Shown here: in pieces, positions 34,039-42,450 of the stretch
Layout: every line of letters starts with the position of its first letter
Numbering within the stretch: position 1 is the first letter of the stretch
The notes under the pieces: generated by a model
Seen by the model: the letters and a program-made list of their open reading frames with translations, nothing else
The model's database searches: none
Told to the model about the DNA's origin: nothing
Program-made: the position numbers and the translations under genes
Source: Saccharopolyspora oryzae
GTDB taxonomy: Bacteria; Actinomycetota; Actinomycetes; Mycobacteriales; Pseudonocardiaceae
DNA length: 57,376 bases
Assembly: GCF_027853915.1 (NCBI RefSeq)
Contig: NZ_JAQGLA010000043.1
Span: 1 to 57,376 of the forward strand
Direction: 5' to 3'

Positions 34039-34902
34039 CTATCCGGGCGAGCCGTTCGAGACGCCGACGCGTTCGGCGAGCCGGCCGATGTAGGCGATGA
34101 CGTCCTCGGTCGGAGCGTCCGGCAGCCCGAACAGGACCTCGGTCACCCCGCAGTCCGCCCAGGCGGTCAACGCGTCCGGATCCGGTTTGCCGGCGAGCGC
34201 GACGACCTCCGGCTCGCCGTCGCGGCCCGCCTCGCTCCAGAGCTCCCGAAGTCGTCGCACCCGGTCCTCGACGTCGCGCTCGATCGGCGTGGTGATCCAG
34301 CCATCGGCGTGCCGCGCGACCCAGGCGAGGTTGCGCTCCGTGCCACCCGCGCCGAGCAGGACCGGGACGTGCCCCGCGCGAACGGGTTTCGGCCAGGCCC
34401 AACTCGGGCCGAAGCTCACGAACTCGCCCTCGTAGTGCGCCTCCTCCTGCGTCCACAGCGCCCGCATGGCGTCCAGGTACTCGCGCAGCGCGGTCCGCCG
34501 CCGGCCGCCGGGGATGCCGTGATCGGCCAGTTCGTCGGTGTTCCAGCCGAATCCCGCTCCCAGCACGACGCGTCCGCCCGACAGGTGGTCGAGCGAGGCG
34601 ATCGTCTTCGCGAGCGAGATCGGGTCGTGCTCGGCCGGCAGGGCGACGGCGGTGGACAGCGTGATCCTCCGCGTCACCGATGCGGCAGTGGCCAGCGCGA
34701 CCCACGGATCGAGAGTGCGCAGGTAGCGGTCGTCGGGGAGCTCGTCGCTGCCCGTGCCCGGATGGGCGGCTTCCCGCCGCACGGGGATGTGGGTGTGCTC
34801 GGGGACGGCGAAGGAGTCGAACCCCGCTTCCTCCGCGGTCCGCGCCGCCTCGGCGGGCGAGATGCCGCGATCGCTGCTGAACAGCACGATGCCGTATCGC
34901 AC
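34039..34902 (-). CDS. LLM-class F420-dependent oxidoreductase
   Basis: 287-aa TIM-barrel oxidoreductase of the luciferase-like superfamily. Typical blocks are AEEAGFDSFAVPEHTHIP, TRRITLSTAVALPAEHDPISLAKTIASLDHLSGGRVVLGAGFGWN, and VPVLLGAGGTERNLAWVARHADGW, as in the mycobacterial F420-dependent TIGR03619-like group. Cofactor F420 is inferred from that resemblance. GTG at 34902 is chosen because GGAGG lies 7 bases upstream; a longer in-frame start exists 54 bases earlier. Substrate unknown. Confidence 0.88.
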   Translation of the reverse strand: MRYGIVLFSSDRGISPAEAARTAEEAGFDSFAVPEHTHIPVRREAAHPGTGSDELPDDRYLRTLDPWVALATAASVTRRITLSTAVALPAEHDPISLAKTIASLDHLSGGRVVLGAGFGWNTDELADHGIPGGRRRTALREYLDAMRALWTQEEAHYEGEFVSFGPSWAWPKPVRAGHVPVLLGAGGTERNLAWVARHADGWITTPIERDVEDRVRRLRELWSEAGRDGEPEVVALAGKPDPDALTAWADCGVTEVLFGLPDAPTEDVIAYIGRLAERVGVSNGSPG

Positions 34903-35044
34903 AGGTATGCCTCCGATCCCGCTGCTCCGCTCGAGCCCGATTAGAACACGTTTCACTCCGCTGCGGAACGGTCGAGCGCGGAAGCGGATCAGCGCACCTG
35001 CTCGAGGCAGGCAACGGCTGCGGAGGAACTGCCCGGCTTAGGTC

Positions 35045-36850
35045 TCAGCGCTTCGGAGCGGGGAGCGCGGCCAGGAGGTTCTCCTCGGTCGTTCGGACCT
35101 GGTTGGCCAGTCCGGTCAGCACGGGTTCCAGGCCCTCGGGGGCTTCATCGCTGTCCGGGCGGGCCGGTGCCGGTGGTGTTCGGTCGTCCAGGACGTCGAG
35201 GGCGGCACTGAGGTGTTCGGGAGCGGTGAGCGCTGCGGTGGTGCCGAGCGTGGAGAGGTCGTTCAGGGCGGCTCGGTAGCGGTCGAGTTCGGCGAGCTGG
35301 TCGTCGTCGAGTTGTTCGCGGTCGGGCGTGAGCTCCGCGCGGGCTCGCGCTGCAGCTCGGTTCAGGGCGACCGTTTCCGGACTCGTGGCGCTGCCCGGTT
35401 CGGTCAGCGCGCGCAGCGCTCCTGCGGTTTCCACCCGCGCGGTGACGATTCGGCGTTGCAGGGGTTCTGGGCGCAGGCCCGGGACGACGGCGAAACCGAT
35501 GACGACGCCGATGGTCGCCGCGGCGAGCGTCAGCAGCGCGTACTCGACCAGGGTGTGGACCGGGTCGGTGTGCCGCAGGGACGTGTTGAAACCGACCGTC
35601 ACCACGACCATGAACGTGTAGGCGTAGGTCGGGCGGGCCATCATGTTCCACAGCCCGATCAGCAACGCCACCCCCGCGACCACGGGCAGGTACGGGGTGG
35701 GCACGACCAGGACGATCACGGCCGACAGGGCTGCTCCGGCGAGCAGGCCGATGACGCGCGGTCGGGCCTTGGACAGCGTTGCGCGCCAGCTCGCCTGCAG
35801 GATGCCGAAGGTCGTCATCAGCGCGGTGGCGACCAGCGGATCACCTGGCGGCAGGTACGAGGTCAGGACCAGGGCCAGCAGCAGCCCGAACGCCGTGCGC
35901 ACCGCGTGCCGGACCTGGATCGAGCGCAGCCGCACGCTCGGCTGCAGGACCGCTTCCCGCAACCGGTGGTGCCGGTCGGCCAGCGGGACCCGCGAGGTGT
36001 CGCGCTCGTCGACGGCCCGCTCCACAGCATCGAGGGCGGCCGAGGCATCGGAGAGGAGCCTCGTGCCGGAGGCCGCTTGCTCTGCGCTGGCTTCCGGAGC
36101 GGGTTTCTTGGCGCGAATTCGTTCGGCGAGGCCCTCGGCCCGAGTGCGTGCGGAGGCCAACGCCTCGTCGAGTTCTGCCCGGCCTGCGCGCTGGATCGCC
36201 TCGGCCGAGCGCAGGGCCAGGCGGTAGCGGGACGCCGCGCCGAGCGCAGCACCGAGCCAGCGGCGGCGGCCATCGGCCAGCCACGTGTCGAAAGCGGCGT
36301 CCAGGTCGGGAACTTCGGCGTCGAGGACGTCGGCGATCTTCGCGCGGGTCGCCTTGGACGGGTCCGAGATGCCGAGCAGCACGCGCAGCAGGACGGCGAT
36401 CACCACACCGGTCACGGCGGCGACGACGACCTGCCAGGGGCCGACGGGTCCGAGCAGCGCCATGCCGTAGGCGAACAGCGTGACCATGCCCAGACCGAGG
36501 CCGACCGTGACGAACCGCGGCCCCCGCACCGGCAGCAGCGCCGCGACGAACACGATCACCACGATGACCGCGATCGCAGCGGGCCGGGAGACCTCCCCGA
36601 GCAGCCGCGGCACGATCGCCGCGAACAGCAGCAGCGGGCTCAAGGCCGCCGCCAGGCGCAGATCGGGCCGCAGCGGACCGCCGAGGAAGGCGAGCAGGGA
36701 GAACAGCGCGACGAACCCGCCCACGACGGAGGCCGATCCGGCGCCCACCGCGTAGCCGACGAGGAACGTCGGGACCAGGGCCACCGCGAACAGGACGAGC
36801 AGCAGCGGGCTTCCTTTGGCCCGGGTGGACGCGCTGTCGGTCTTGCTCAT
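35045..36850 (-). CDS. FUSC-family membrane protein (aromatic acid exporter-like)
   Basis: 601 aa. Two groups of about six hydrophobic segments (residues about 15-165 and 325-455) flank a long soluble helical region, and a soluble helical C-terminus follows. This matches the YccS/AaeB/FUSC architecture, whose members export aromatic carboxylic acids. The second bundle has VRTAFGLLLALVLTSYL and SLRHTDPVHTLVEYALL. ATG at 36850 has GAGG upstream. It is transcribed alone; the LLM oxidoreductase lies 142 bases downstream. The export function is family-based inference. Confidence 0.85.
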   Translation of the reverse strand: MSKTDSASTRAKGSPLLLVLFAVALVPTFLVGYAVGAGSASVVGGFVALFSLLAFLGGPLRPDLRLAAALSPLLLFAAIVPRLLGEVSRPAAIAVIVVIVFVAALLPVRGPRFVTVGLGLGMVTLFAYGMALLGPVGPWQVVVAAVTGVVIAVLLRVLLGISDPSKATRAKIADVLDAEVPDLDAAFDTWLADGRRRWLGAALGAASRYRLALRSAEAIQRAGRAELDEALASARTRAEGLAERIRAKKPAPEASAEQAASGTRLLSDASAALDAVERAVDERDTSRVPLADRHHRLREAVLQPSVRLRSIQVRHAVRTAFGLLLALVLTSYLPPGDPLVATALMTTFGILQASWRATLSKARPRVIGLLAGAALSAVIVLVVPTPYLPVVAGVALLIGLWNMMARPTYAYTFMVVVTVGFNTSLRHTDPVHTLVEYALLTLAAATIGVVIGFAVVPGLRPEPLQRRIVTARVETAGALRALTEPGSATSPETVALNRAAARARAELTPDREQLDDDQLAELDRYRAALNDLSTLGTTAALTAPEHLSAALDVLDDRTPPAPARPDSDEAPEGLEPVLTGLANQVRTTEENLLAALPAPKR

Positions 36851-36964
36851 CTGCTACCTCGGGGTGCGGATCGGGTGGGGCGGTCGGTGCGCGCAACATG
36901 ATCGCCCGCCCGAGTGCTCCCCGCAGAGTACGGTCAGCTGCTCACCACCGGGTAGAACAGGGGC

Positions 36965-37483
36965 ATGCCTGAAGACGGTGTTACGGCGCTGGTGGTGCCG
37001 CTGCCGGAAGCTGATCGACTGCTGGCCGCGGTGGCGGCGCGGTTCCCGGATGCGGTGCGGCCGGTGCCCGCGCACGTTTCGCTGCTGTACCCGTTCGTGC
37101 CCGCTGAAGCGCTCGACGACCGGGTTCTGGCCGCTCTGGCCGAGGTTTTCGCCGGTCAGCCGCGATTCGGGGTGGAGCTCGGCGAGTGCCGTCGAGCAGG
37201 CGGATTCGTTTCCCTGCGGCCGACTCCGGAAGACGGGTTCACCGCGCTGACCGGCCGTATTCGCCGGCGGTGGCCGGATCTGCTCCCGTACGGCGGCCGA
37301 TTCGGCAGCGACGTCGAGCCGCACCTGACGGTCGCGCTGAACACCTCGGACGAAACGGCGGCGGCGGTGGAGCGCGAGATCGTCCCGGAGTTCGCGCCGA
37401 TCCGGGCCGAAGTCGGCGAGGCCTGGCTGATCGGCTTCCAGGGCGGGTGGGAGTTGCGCCGGCGGTTCGACTTCACCGGCTGA
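36965..37483 (+). CDS. 2H phosphoesterase, 2'-5' RNA ligase family
   Basis: 172 aa with the two HxT/S motifs that define the fold: H37 in AHVSLLYPF and H120 in PHLTVAL. Members include ThpR RNA 2',3'-cyclic phosphodiesterases, but many are of unknown substrate. The ribosome site before ATG 36965 is weak (GGGG). Divergent from the FUSC gene by 114 bases. Confidence 0.87.
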   Translation: MPEDGVTALVVPLPEADRLLAAVAARFPDAVRPVPAHVSLLYPFVPAEALDDRVLAALAEVFAGQPRFGVELGECRRAGGFVSLRPTPEDGFTALTGRIRRRWPDLLPYGGRFGSDVEPHLTVALNTSDETAAAVEREIVPEFAPIRAEVGEAWLIGFQGGWELRRRFDFTG

Positions 37484-37500
37484 CGCCACGCCGTCGCCGG
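37476..37500. terminator. Candidate terminator overlapping the 2H phosphoesterase stop
   Basis: CCGGC-T-GACG (37476-37485) pairs with CGTC-GCCGG (37492-37500), with one bulged base and a 6-base loop. It lies between convergent genes and includes the stop codon at 37481. Confidence 0.5.
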
Positions 37501-37507
37501 TCCTCGG

Positions 37508-38365
37508 TCAAGCGGTCCGATGCGCGTCGACCCAGTCCACGATCTCGTCGAGGACCTGCTCCTTCTCGGGCTCGTTGTGGGACTCGTGGTAGAGGCCTTC
37601 GTGGAGCCGGTAGGTGAGATCCGCCGAACCGGCGCGTGTGCGCACCAACTCGCTGGCGGTCGGCGGCATCAGCTGGTCCGCGCCGCCGTGCAGGACGAAC
37701 AGCGGCATGGTCAGCGAAGGCAGCCGTTGCGGCATGGCTTCGGCGGTCCGCATGATCTCGACGGCGGTCCGCGCGCGCATCCTCCCGTTGTGGTTGAGCG
37801 GATCGGCGCGGAAGGCCCGCACCACCTCGGGATCGCGGCTGATGGTGTTCGCGTCGATGCGCCGCACGCCGAGGTCGGGCAGCAGCTTCGACAGCAGCGG
37901 TGCGAACGCCTTCTCCACGCCCGACACCGGGCCGGGGTCGAGCGCCGGGGCGGAGATCACGGCACCGGCGATCCGGTCCAGCGGCGTGCCGGTGAGGTAC
38001 TGCAGCGAGATCAGCCCGCCCATGCTGTGCCCGTAGACGAACATCGGAACGTCGTCATGGCGCTCACCGGCCAGCCGTGCCAGCAGGTCGACCCCGGTGA
38101 CAGCGGCGGCCATGCTGCCGATGTTGCCACGGGTGCCGGGCGATCGGCCGTGCCCCGGGTGGTCCAGGGCGTAGACGGCGTAGCCGCCCGCTCCGAACCG
38201 CTCGGCGACGTGCCGGAACCGGCCGCTGTGCTCGTGCACGCCGTGGACCAGCACGACCACCCCGGCCGGCTGGTCCACGGTCCAGCTCTGCCAGTACTGC
38301 CCCGAGGACAGGGTTCCTTCGGAGTGCGTCGTCTTCGGCAACGCCTCGTCGTGGGGCTTCGTCAT
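37508..38365 (-). CDS. Alpha/beta hydrolase, monoacylglycerol lipase type
   Basis: 285 aa. The nucleophile elbow is YGHSMGG with S114, the oxyanion segment is VLVHGVHEHSGR, and YALDHPGHGRSPG is characteristic of the monoglyceride lipase (Hydrolase_4) group. FVLHGGADQLMPP supplies the acid and HESHNEPEK the histidine. ATG at 38365 has GGAAGG upstream; the upstream in-frame extension lacks homology. No signal peptide, so cytoplasmic. Probably hydrolyses monoacylglycerols or lysophospholipid-type esters. Confidence 0.92.
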   Translation of the reverse strand: MTKPHDEALPKTTHSEGTLSSGQYWQSWTVDQPAGVVVLVHGVHEHSGRFRHVAERFGAGGYAVYALDHPGHGRSPGTRGNIGSMAAAVTGVDLLARLAGERHDDVPMFVYGHSMGGLISLQYLTGTPLDRIAGAVISAPALDPGPVSGVEKAFAPLLSKLLPDLGVRRIDANTISRDPEVVRAFRADPLNHNGRMRARTAVEIMRTAEAMPQRLPSLTMPLFVLHGGADQLMPPTASELVRTRAGSADLTYRLHEGLYHESHNEPEKEQVLDEIVDWVDAHRTA

Positions 38366-38742
38366 CGAGCACCTTCCCGGCCGACTGCGCTTGCGGAGTG
38401 CCTCCGCAAGCCTCGTCCGGTGATCGATTCTCGGCAACCCCGGGATCCGCTCAGCAGATCACGGTGCTGGCTTGGCATCGAGCTCAGTCGAGTCTGCTGT
38501 GAACTGAGGAGAACGATGCGGCAATGGTTGTTTAGACGGCCTCGGCCGCCCGTAACGGTATTGCCTGGTCGGGATCCGGCCAGGGGCAGACAAGACGTCG
38601 AATCGTCTGCTCCAAGTCACTCGTCTCAGTCGCCAATCGGCCATCACGCGAAATTTCTTCATGCGAGTACTGGCACTCATGGTGGGCTGCCGCGATGTAT
38701 GGGGTGTCGGTGTTGGGCCGACCGTGACGTAGGAAGGTGGCG
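38366..38742. other. Intergenic region upstream of the sigma-factor island
   Basis: 377 bases with no convincing gene. Base composition falls here and stays lower to about 40970. A short hairpin CCTGG/CCAGG is around 38570. The promoter of the 38743-40932 operon must lie here, but no clear -35/-10 pair was found; the operon sigma factor may use its own non-standard promoter. Confidence 0.5.
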
Positions 38743-39003
38743 ATGGGTGTGAAGGCAGACGACGTGCCCGGGCAGCAGGAGGTCGTTCTGGAACGGCCCT
38801 TGACGGGTCTGGCATTGGCAGTCGCAGACATGCGCAATCAGGCGATTCGTGCGCGTGATCGCGGGAGGGCGATGAACAGGATGGCCACCACGCTGGCTAT
38901 GTCTGGAGGGAACGCTCGCGTGGAGGTCGATGAACCGGACGGTGCGCGTTGGTCGATGGTCGTCACTGCGCCGGTGTGCGGCCAAGCGGACGTGCACGGG
39001 TGA
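38743..39003 (+). CDS. Small protein of unknown function, first gene of the sigma-factor island
   Basis: 86 aa; I do not recognise it. It is charged, with a central helix-prone stretch (ALAVADMRNQAIRARDRGRAMNRMA) and a short strand-like C-terminal half (NARVEVDEPDGARWSMVV). No signal peptide, membrane segment or cysteine pair. ATG at 38743 is chosen because AGGAAGG lies 5 bases upstream; a GTG at 38737 is inside that site. The stop overlaps the GTG start of the sigma factor (GTGA), so the two are translated together. It might be a regulatory partner of the sigma factor, but it does not look like a zinc anti-sigma protein. Confidence 0.7.
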   Translation: MGVKADDVPGQQEVVLERPLTGLALAVADMRNQAIRARDRGRAMNRMATTLAMSGGNARVEVDEPDGARWSMVVTAPVCGQADVHG

Positions 39004-39575
39004 GCGCGAAAGATCCCGGTCAGGAAGGCGATGAGGAGGACCTCGCGACCTTCCTAACGTCTCACTGGGATGAGCTTTACCGAGTTGTCCGACGCAGAGT
39101 GGGCAACCACCACGTAGCCGAGGACATTCGGCAGAACGCGGCCAAGGGTTTCGTGATCTGGTGGCGTAAGCGGCAGCCAGTGCAGACGAACGAGAGGACG
39201 CCGATGCTGTTCAGCATCGCACATCGGAAGATCGCCGGCTATTACCGTGAAGGCTCGCGGCGTCCGGTCACACCGATGGAAGGTGGACCGCTCGCAGACG
39301 ACGCTACTATCTCGACTGAGGAGGAGGTGCTCGCTGAGCTGGGCTACCGCGAGCTCATGCAGGTGCTCTCGTACCTGACTCCTGCACAGCGGCGCGCCTT
39401 CGAACTGGTCCGCGTGGACGGCCTCAAACATCGGACAGCTGCGGAGATCATGGGTATCAGTCTGTCAGGTCTGCGAAAGCACTTGGACGCCGCCAGGAAG
39501 AATCTGATGCGACGTATCGATGGACTTTCCGAGCCCTTCAATATTGCGGCGTCCAGAGGGAGTTCCCATGACTGA
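39000..39575 (+). CDS. ECF-like RNA polymerase sigma factor
   Basis: 191 aa. Region 2 is recognisable in FLTSHWDELYRVVRRRVGN to PMLFSIAHRKIAGYYRE (about residues 18-90). Region 4 is in LSYLTPAQRRAFELVRVDGL and TAAEIMGISLSGLRKHLDAA (about 120-180), with a helix-turn-helix that should read the -35 element. It has no region 1 or 3. GTG at 39000 overlaps the preceding stop. The downstream gene overlaps it by 8 bases. No anti-sigma factor with a membrane segment or HxxxCxxC motif is present, which is unusual for an ECF pair. Codon use is less GC-biased than in the flanking genes, suggesting acquisition. Confidence 0.88.
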   Translation: MSAKDPGQEGDEEDLATFLTSHWDELYRVVRRRVGNHHVAEDIRQNAAKGFVIWWRKRQPVQTNERTPMLFSIAHRKIAGYYREGSRRPVTPMEGGPLADDATISTEEEVLAELGYRELMQVLSYLTPAQRRAFELVRVDGLKHRTAAEIMGISLSGLRKHLDAARKNLMRRIDGLSEPFNIAASRGSSHD

Positions 39576-40932
39576 CCACCAGGGCACGCACATGTTGAAG
39601 CCGTTCGATATGGACCTGCTAAACCGGGCTGTCGAGGAGATGGATCCAGCAGACAGGGATGCTGAGCTGGTAGCGGCCGACCGAATCGCTGTCGGGCACG
39701 CCGCTGAGAGCCTCGGTGCCGAGTATTTCTCGCGCGGCGATCTTGATGCCGCCCATCGTTGGTACGGTCTTGCTGTCGACTGCGGAGTGCCGAATGCTCC
39801 AGAAACCTTGGCCGACATCGCGATGCTTCGCGAGGCCATCGAGGCACCCGAAATCCGTTGTGCTGCCGCCAACACCTCGCTCGCGCCTCTCAGTGGGGGA
39901 GTTGACACTGAGCAGATACCCGTAGCCGATGAGATCTCCAATGCGGCGAGCATAGTTCGAGCAGCCAAGGACGCTGCGGCCCGCATCATCGATGACGCTC
40001 ATGCTCGCGCGGACCGAATTGTTGCTGATGCCCGTGATTCCCGAGAAGCTGCGCGGGAAACCTCGCGCAGTATCGCTGACTTACTCGATCACGGGTGGTC
40101 GAGCGGCCAGGTGGATGCTGGCACTCGCTCGGGCTTGCTTCTGTGTGCTGCTTCTACCGGCAGTGGCAAGACGAATACGATCATGAATCTGATTGATAAG
40201 TTGGCCCGCGACGGGCGTCGCACCTTGCTTGTTGCGCCTACGAAGGCGGCCGCTGAACAGGTGGCGCGACACCTTGCCAGGAGATCGCCGTTCTTCCGTG
40301 ACGCTGAATCTATCTTCGATACGGATGACTGGTCACGGGCCGAGATAAGTCTGGCGTCCGAGTTGGTTCAGTGTGTGGGGCGACTGAACCGGGGCGGCGA
40401 TCCCCGCATCGGGAGTGCGATGTCCGCGGATTATCGCCAACCTGTTGTGCCGACCTTGACAGCTTCTGCATGCGACGCCAGCGCTTGTTTCACTGCCGAG
40501 TTCGCGTCGTCCTTCCGCGTTCTCGCTCGCGATATCGGACCTGATACCGAGCTTTTGCAGTGGAAGAGCGTCCAATCCCGCGCCGTCTCGTACTGGAGGA
40601 GGTTGCTCGAAGTATCTGCTGTCTTGTCGGCTGCGGACATACGTGGCAAGGCATGCCCGCATTGGCGACAGGTCTTGGGCGACGTGGGGTGGTCTGTGCA
40701 GGCGGATGCAGAGCACGACGTCGAGTGGCTCAAGCTGCTGAGAACTGAACTGAACGAGGGATCGTCGCTGGTCGAGGTTGCTGAGCGCCTGCTTCACCTG
40801 CTCGATTCGGCGGGCAAAATGCGGATGGATCCGGAGGCCCGGCGAGATCAGCTCACGCCGGGCCCCGAACTGATCCGGGCACTCGATCAACTAGATCCGG
40901 TCGGGAACAGGTCGGACGTGCTCGCGCGATAA
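39568..40932 (+). CDS. P-loop protein with TPR-like start, coiled coil and partial SF2-helicase motifs
   Basis: 454 aa, no family recognised. Residues 33-90 look like one or two TPR/Sel1 helix pairs (AEYFSRGDLDAAHRWYGLAVDCGV). Residues 124-172 form an Ala/Asp/Arg-rich coiled coil. Then comes Walker A ASTGSGKT (195-202), and LLVAPTKAAAEQVARHL (220-236) resembling helicase motif Ia. About 30 residues later LVQCVGRLNRGGD (266-278) resembles motif VI with Q268, G271, R272 and R275. No DEAD/DExH box or motifs III-V lie between them. The C-terminal 150 residues are helical and unknown. ATG at 39568 has GAGGGAG upstream and overlaps the sigma-factor stop. Either a shrunken helicase or a new NTPase regulator; the intact frame argues against simple decay. 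Confidence 0.75.
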   Translation: MTDHQGTHMLKPFDMDLLNRAVEEMDPADRDAELVAADRIAVGHAAESLGAEYFSRGDLDAAHRWYGLAVDCGVPNAPETLADIAMLREAIEAPEIRCAAANTSLAPLSGGVDTEQIPVADEISNAASIVRAAKDAAARIIDDAHARADRIVADARDSREAARETSRSIADLLDHGWSSGQVDAGTRSGLLLCAASTGSGKTNTIMNLIDKLARDGRRTLLVAPTKAAAEQVARHLARRSPFFRDAESIFDTDDWSRAEISLASELVQCVGRLNRGGDPRIGSAMSADYRQPVVPTLTASACDASACFTAEFASSFRVLARDIGPDTELLQWKSVQSRAVSYWRRLLEVSAVLSAADIRGKACPHWRQVLGDVGWSVQADAEHDVEWLKLLRTELNEGSSLVEVAERLLHLLDSAGKMRMDPEARRDQLTPGPELIRALDQLDPVGNRSDVLAR

Positions 40933-41081
40933 GCGGAGTCACCGGACATTCCCGGCCTTGTGTTCGCCGGTGGCAGGCCCGAATGATGTAAAGGACGACG
41001 GCGTCCGAGGCTGTCTGGCGCCGTTCTTCGACCAAGTTCCGTTGGTGATGGTTCCGGTTTCGTCCGGCGGACGGCGAGGGG

Positions 41082-42065
41082 TCAGTACCCGGCTCCGGCT
41101 TCTTGCAGGGCCTTCCAGAAGCCGTGGACGATCTCGTCGCCGGGGAGGCCGAAGGTGTTCAGCACGTTCGCCCAGGCCAGGGCGTCTCCGGACTGCGTGA
41201 GACCGTCCATCGCGCCCTTGTAGACCTCGTTGTCGTTGAGCAGTTCCCGGGGCATCGGGGCCGGGAACGCGGCCGGGCCCCACGTGATCGGCGCGGAGGG
41301 CGGGAGCACGAGGTCGCCGACGTCGGCGAAGTTCGCCGGGCGGGCCCAGTAGTTCCGGTTCGGGTCCGCGTCGCCGTAGGCGCCGTGCGCGGTGGGCAGC
41401 CGCTGCATCTCACCGGTGAACGCCTGCGCGTTGGAGATGGGGTTCGCGGCGTTGCACACGAGGTCGTCCTCCCGGCAGATGCTGGCGACCTTGACGCCGC
41501 GGAAGTCGCGCGGGCCGGGGGTGTGCATGCCCGGGCCGTCGGGAGCGACCGACATGATGCCGCCGGAGGGGCCCTGCGACGCGGTGTCGGCGACGTGCCT
41601 GCGCGGGTCGGCGATCAGCACGGCGTTGAGCAGCTCGTGCGGGACCTCGTTCTTCGCGGCCAGCAGCTCGACCGCATCACCGGAGATCAGCGCGCCGAAC
41701 GAGTAGCCGACGAGGGTGACCGGCGAACCCGGGCACGCGCGGTGGAAGTCGAGGACCTTCTGCGCCAGGGCCGGGGCAGCCACCCGCCGCGTCTCGTCGA
41801 GGCTGTGCGGGTGCACGCCCGGCACGATCCCGTCGTCGTAGCGGAACTTGTCCATCTGCGCCCCGGCGGGCACGGTCGTCCCCGCGTCGTCCCAGGTCTT
41901 GCCGGTCAGGCCCCGGCCCCGACCGTCGGTCAGGACGTACAGGTGGCTGCAGTCCGCCGATGCGGTCTGCACCGGTTCGGCCGCCGCGACGTCGGCGGCC
42001 GCCAGACCGGTAGCGGTCAAGGCGACGGCGGACAGCGCCAGGCACGCCCTTTTCATCAGATGCAT
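41082..42065 (-). CDS. Secreted cutinase-like alpha/beta hydrolase
   Basis: 327 aa with a signal peptide (residues 1 to about 29, MKRACLALSAVALTATGLAAADVAAAEP). The nucleophile elbow is GYSFGA with S122; the region resembles actinobacterial cutinase/PE-PPE-domain serine esterases, with the cysteine pair C39/C111 and a second pair in ICREDDLVCN carrying the likely catalytic Asp, then H in PTAHGAYGD. It would act outside the cell on ester or lipid substrates. ATG at 42065 has GGAGAGG upstream. Single-gene unit. Confidence 0.85.
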   Translation of the reverse strand: MHLMKRACLALSAVALTATGLAAADVAAAEPVQTASADCSHLYVLTDGRGRGLTGKTWDDAGTTVPAGAQMDKFRYDDGIVPGVHPHSLDETRRVAAPALAQKVLDFHRACPGSPVTLVGYSFGALISGDAVELLAAKNEVPHELLNAVLIADPRRHVADTASQGPSGGIMSVAPDGPGMHTPGPRDFRGVKVASICREDDLVCNAANPISNAQAFTGEMQRLPTAHGAYGDADPNRNYWARPANFADVGDLVLPPSAPITWGPAAFPAPMPRELLNDNEVYKGAMDGLTQSGDALAWANVLNTFGLPGDEIVHGFWKALQEAGAGY

Positions 42066-42450
42066 GCGAAACCTCTCCGATCGCGCGCGACGTCGACGTG
42101 CATTCCCCGAATGCGCGTTCGCGGCGCTGGACCATTTCAGGCGAATCGAGCCGGTTTACGGGGAGCATGCTCGCCGGGCGATGATCGCGAGTCAACCGGG
42201 TTCAGCGTGGAAATTGCGGTCGTCGACCGAATTTCACCGCCGCTTCATCGCCGCCCCGACTCGTCGCGCGGGTGAAATCCCTGGTAGCAGCCCAGGATGA
42301 CACTGCCATCGAGTTTCTCCCCGAGGTATTCCGCAGGACCAATCGTGCTGCACAGCTGGGAAAATGTGAAAATCTGCCCGCTGCCCCGTGATTCGATCCA
42401 GGTGAGGAATTCGCCCTACTAAATGGGGTTCCCCGATTCACCGCGAGAGG
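42066..42450. other. Intergenic region upstream of the cutinase-like gene
   Basis: 385 bases of lower GC than the flanking genes. No gene recognised; only the short perfect palindrome GGGGTTCCCC just before the serine hydrolase end. It should contain the promoter of the cutinase-like gene, not identifiable with confidence. Confidence 0.5.

Noticed and set aside
38366..38742. A tRNA or integration site at the edge of the low-GC island
   Set aside because: No cloverleaf-compatible sequence, integrase gene or flanking direct repeat was found.
39568..40932. Calling the P-loop protein a Cas3 helicase because of GRLNR
   Set aside because: No DEAH box, no HD nuclease, no Cascade genes and no repeat array are present; the similarity is limited to one short motif.
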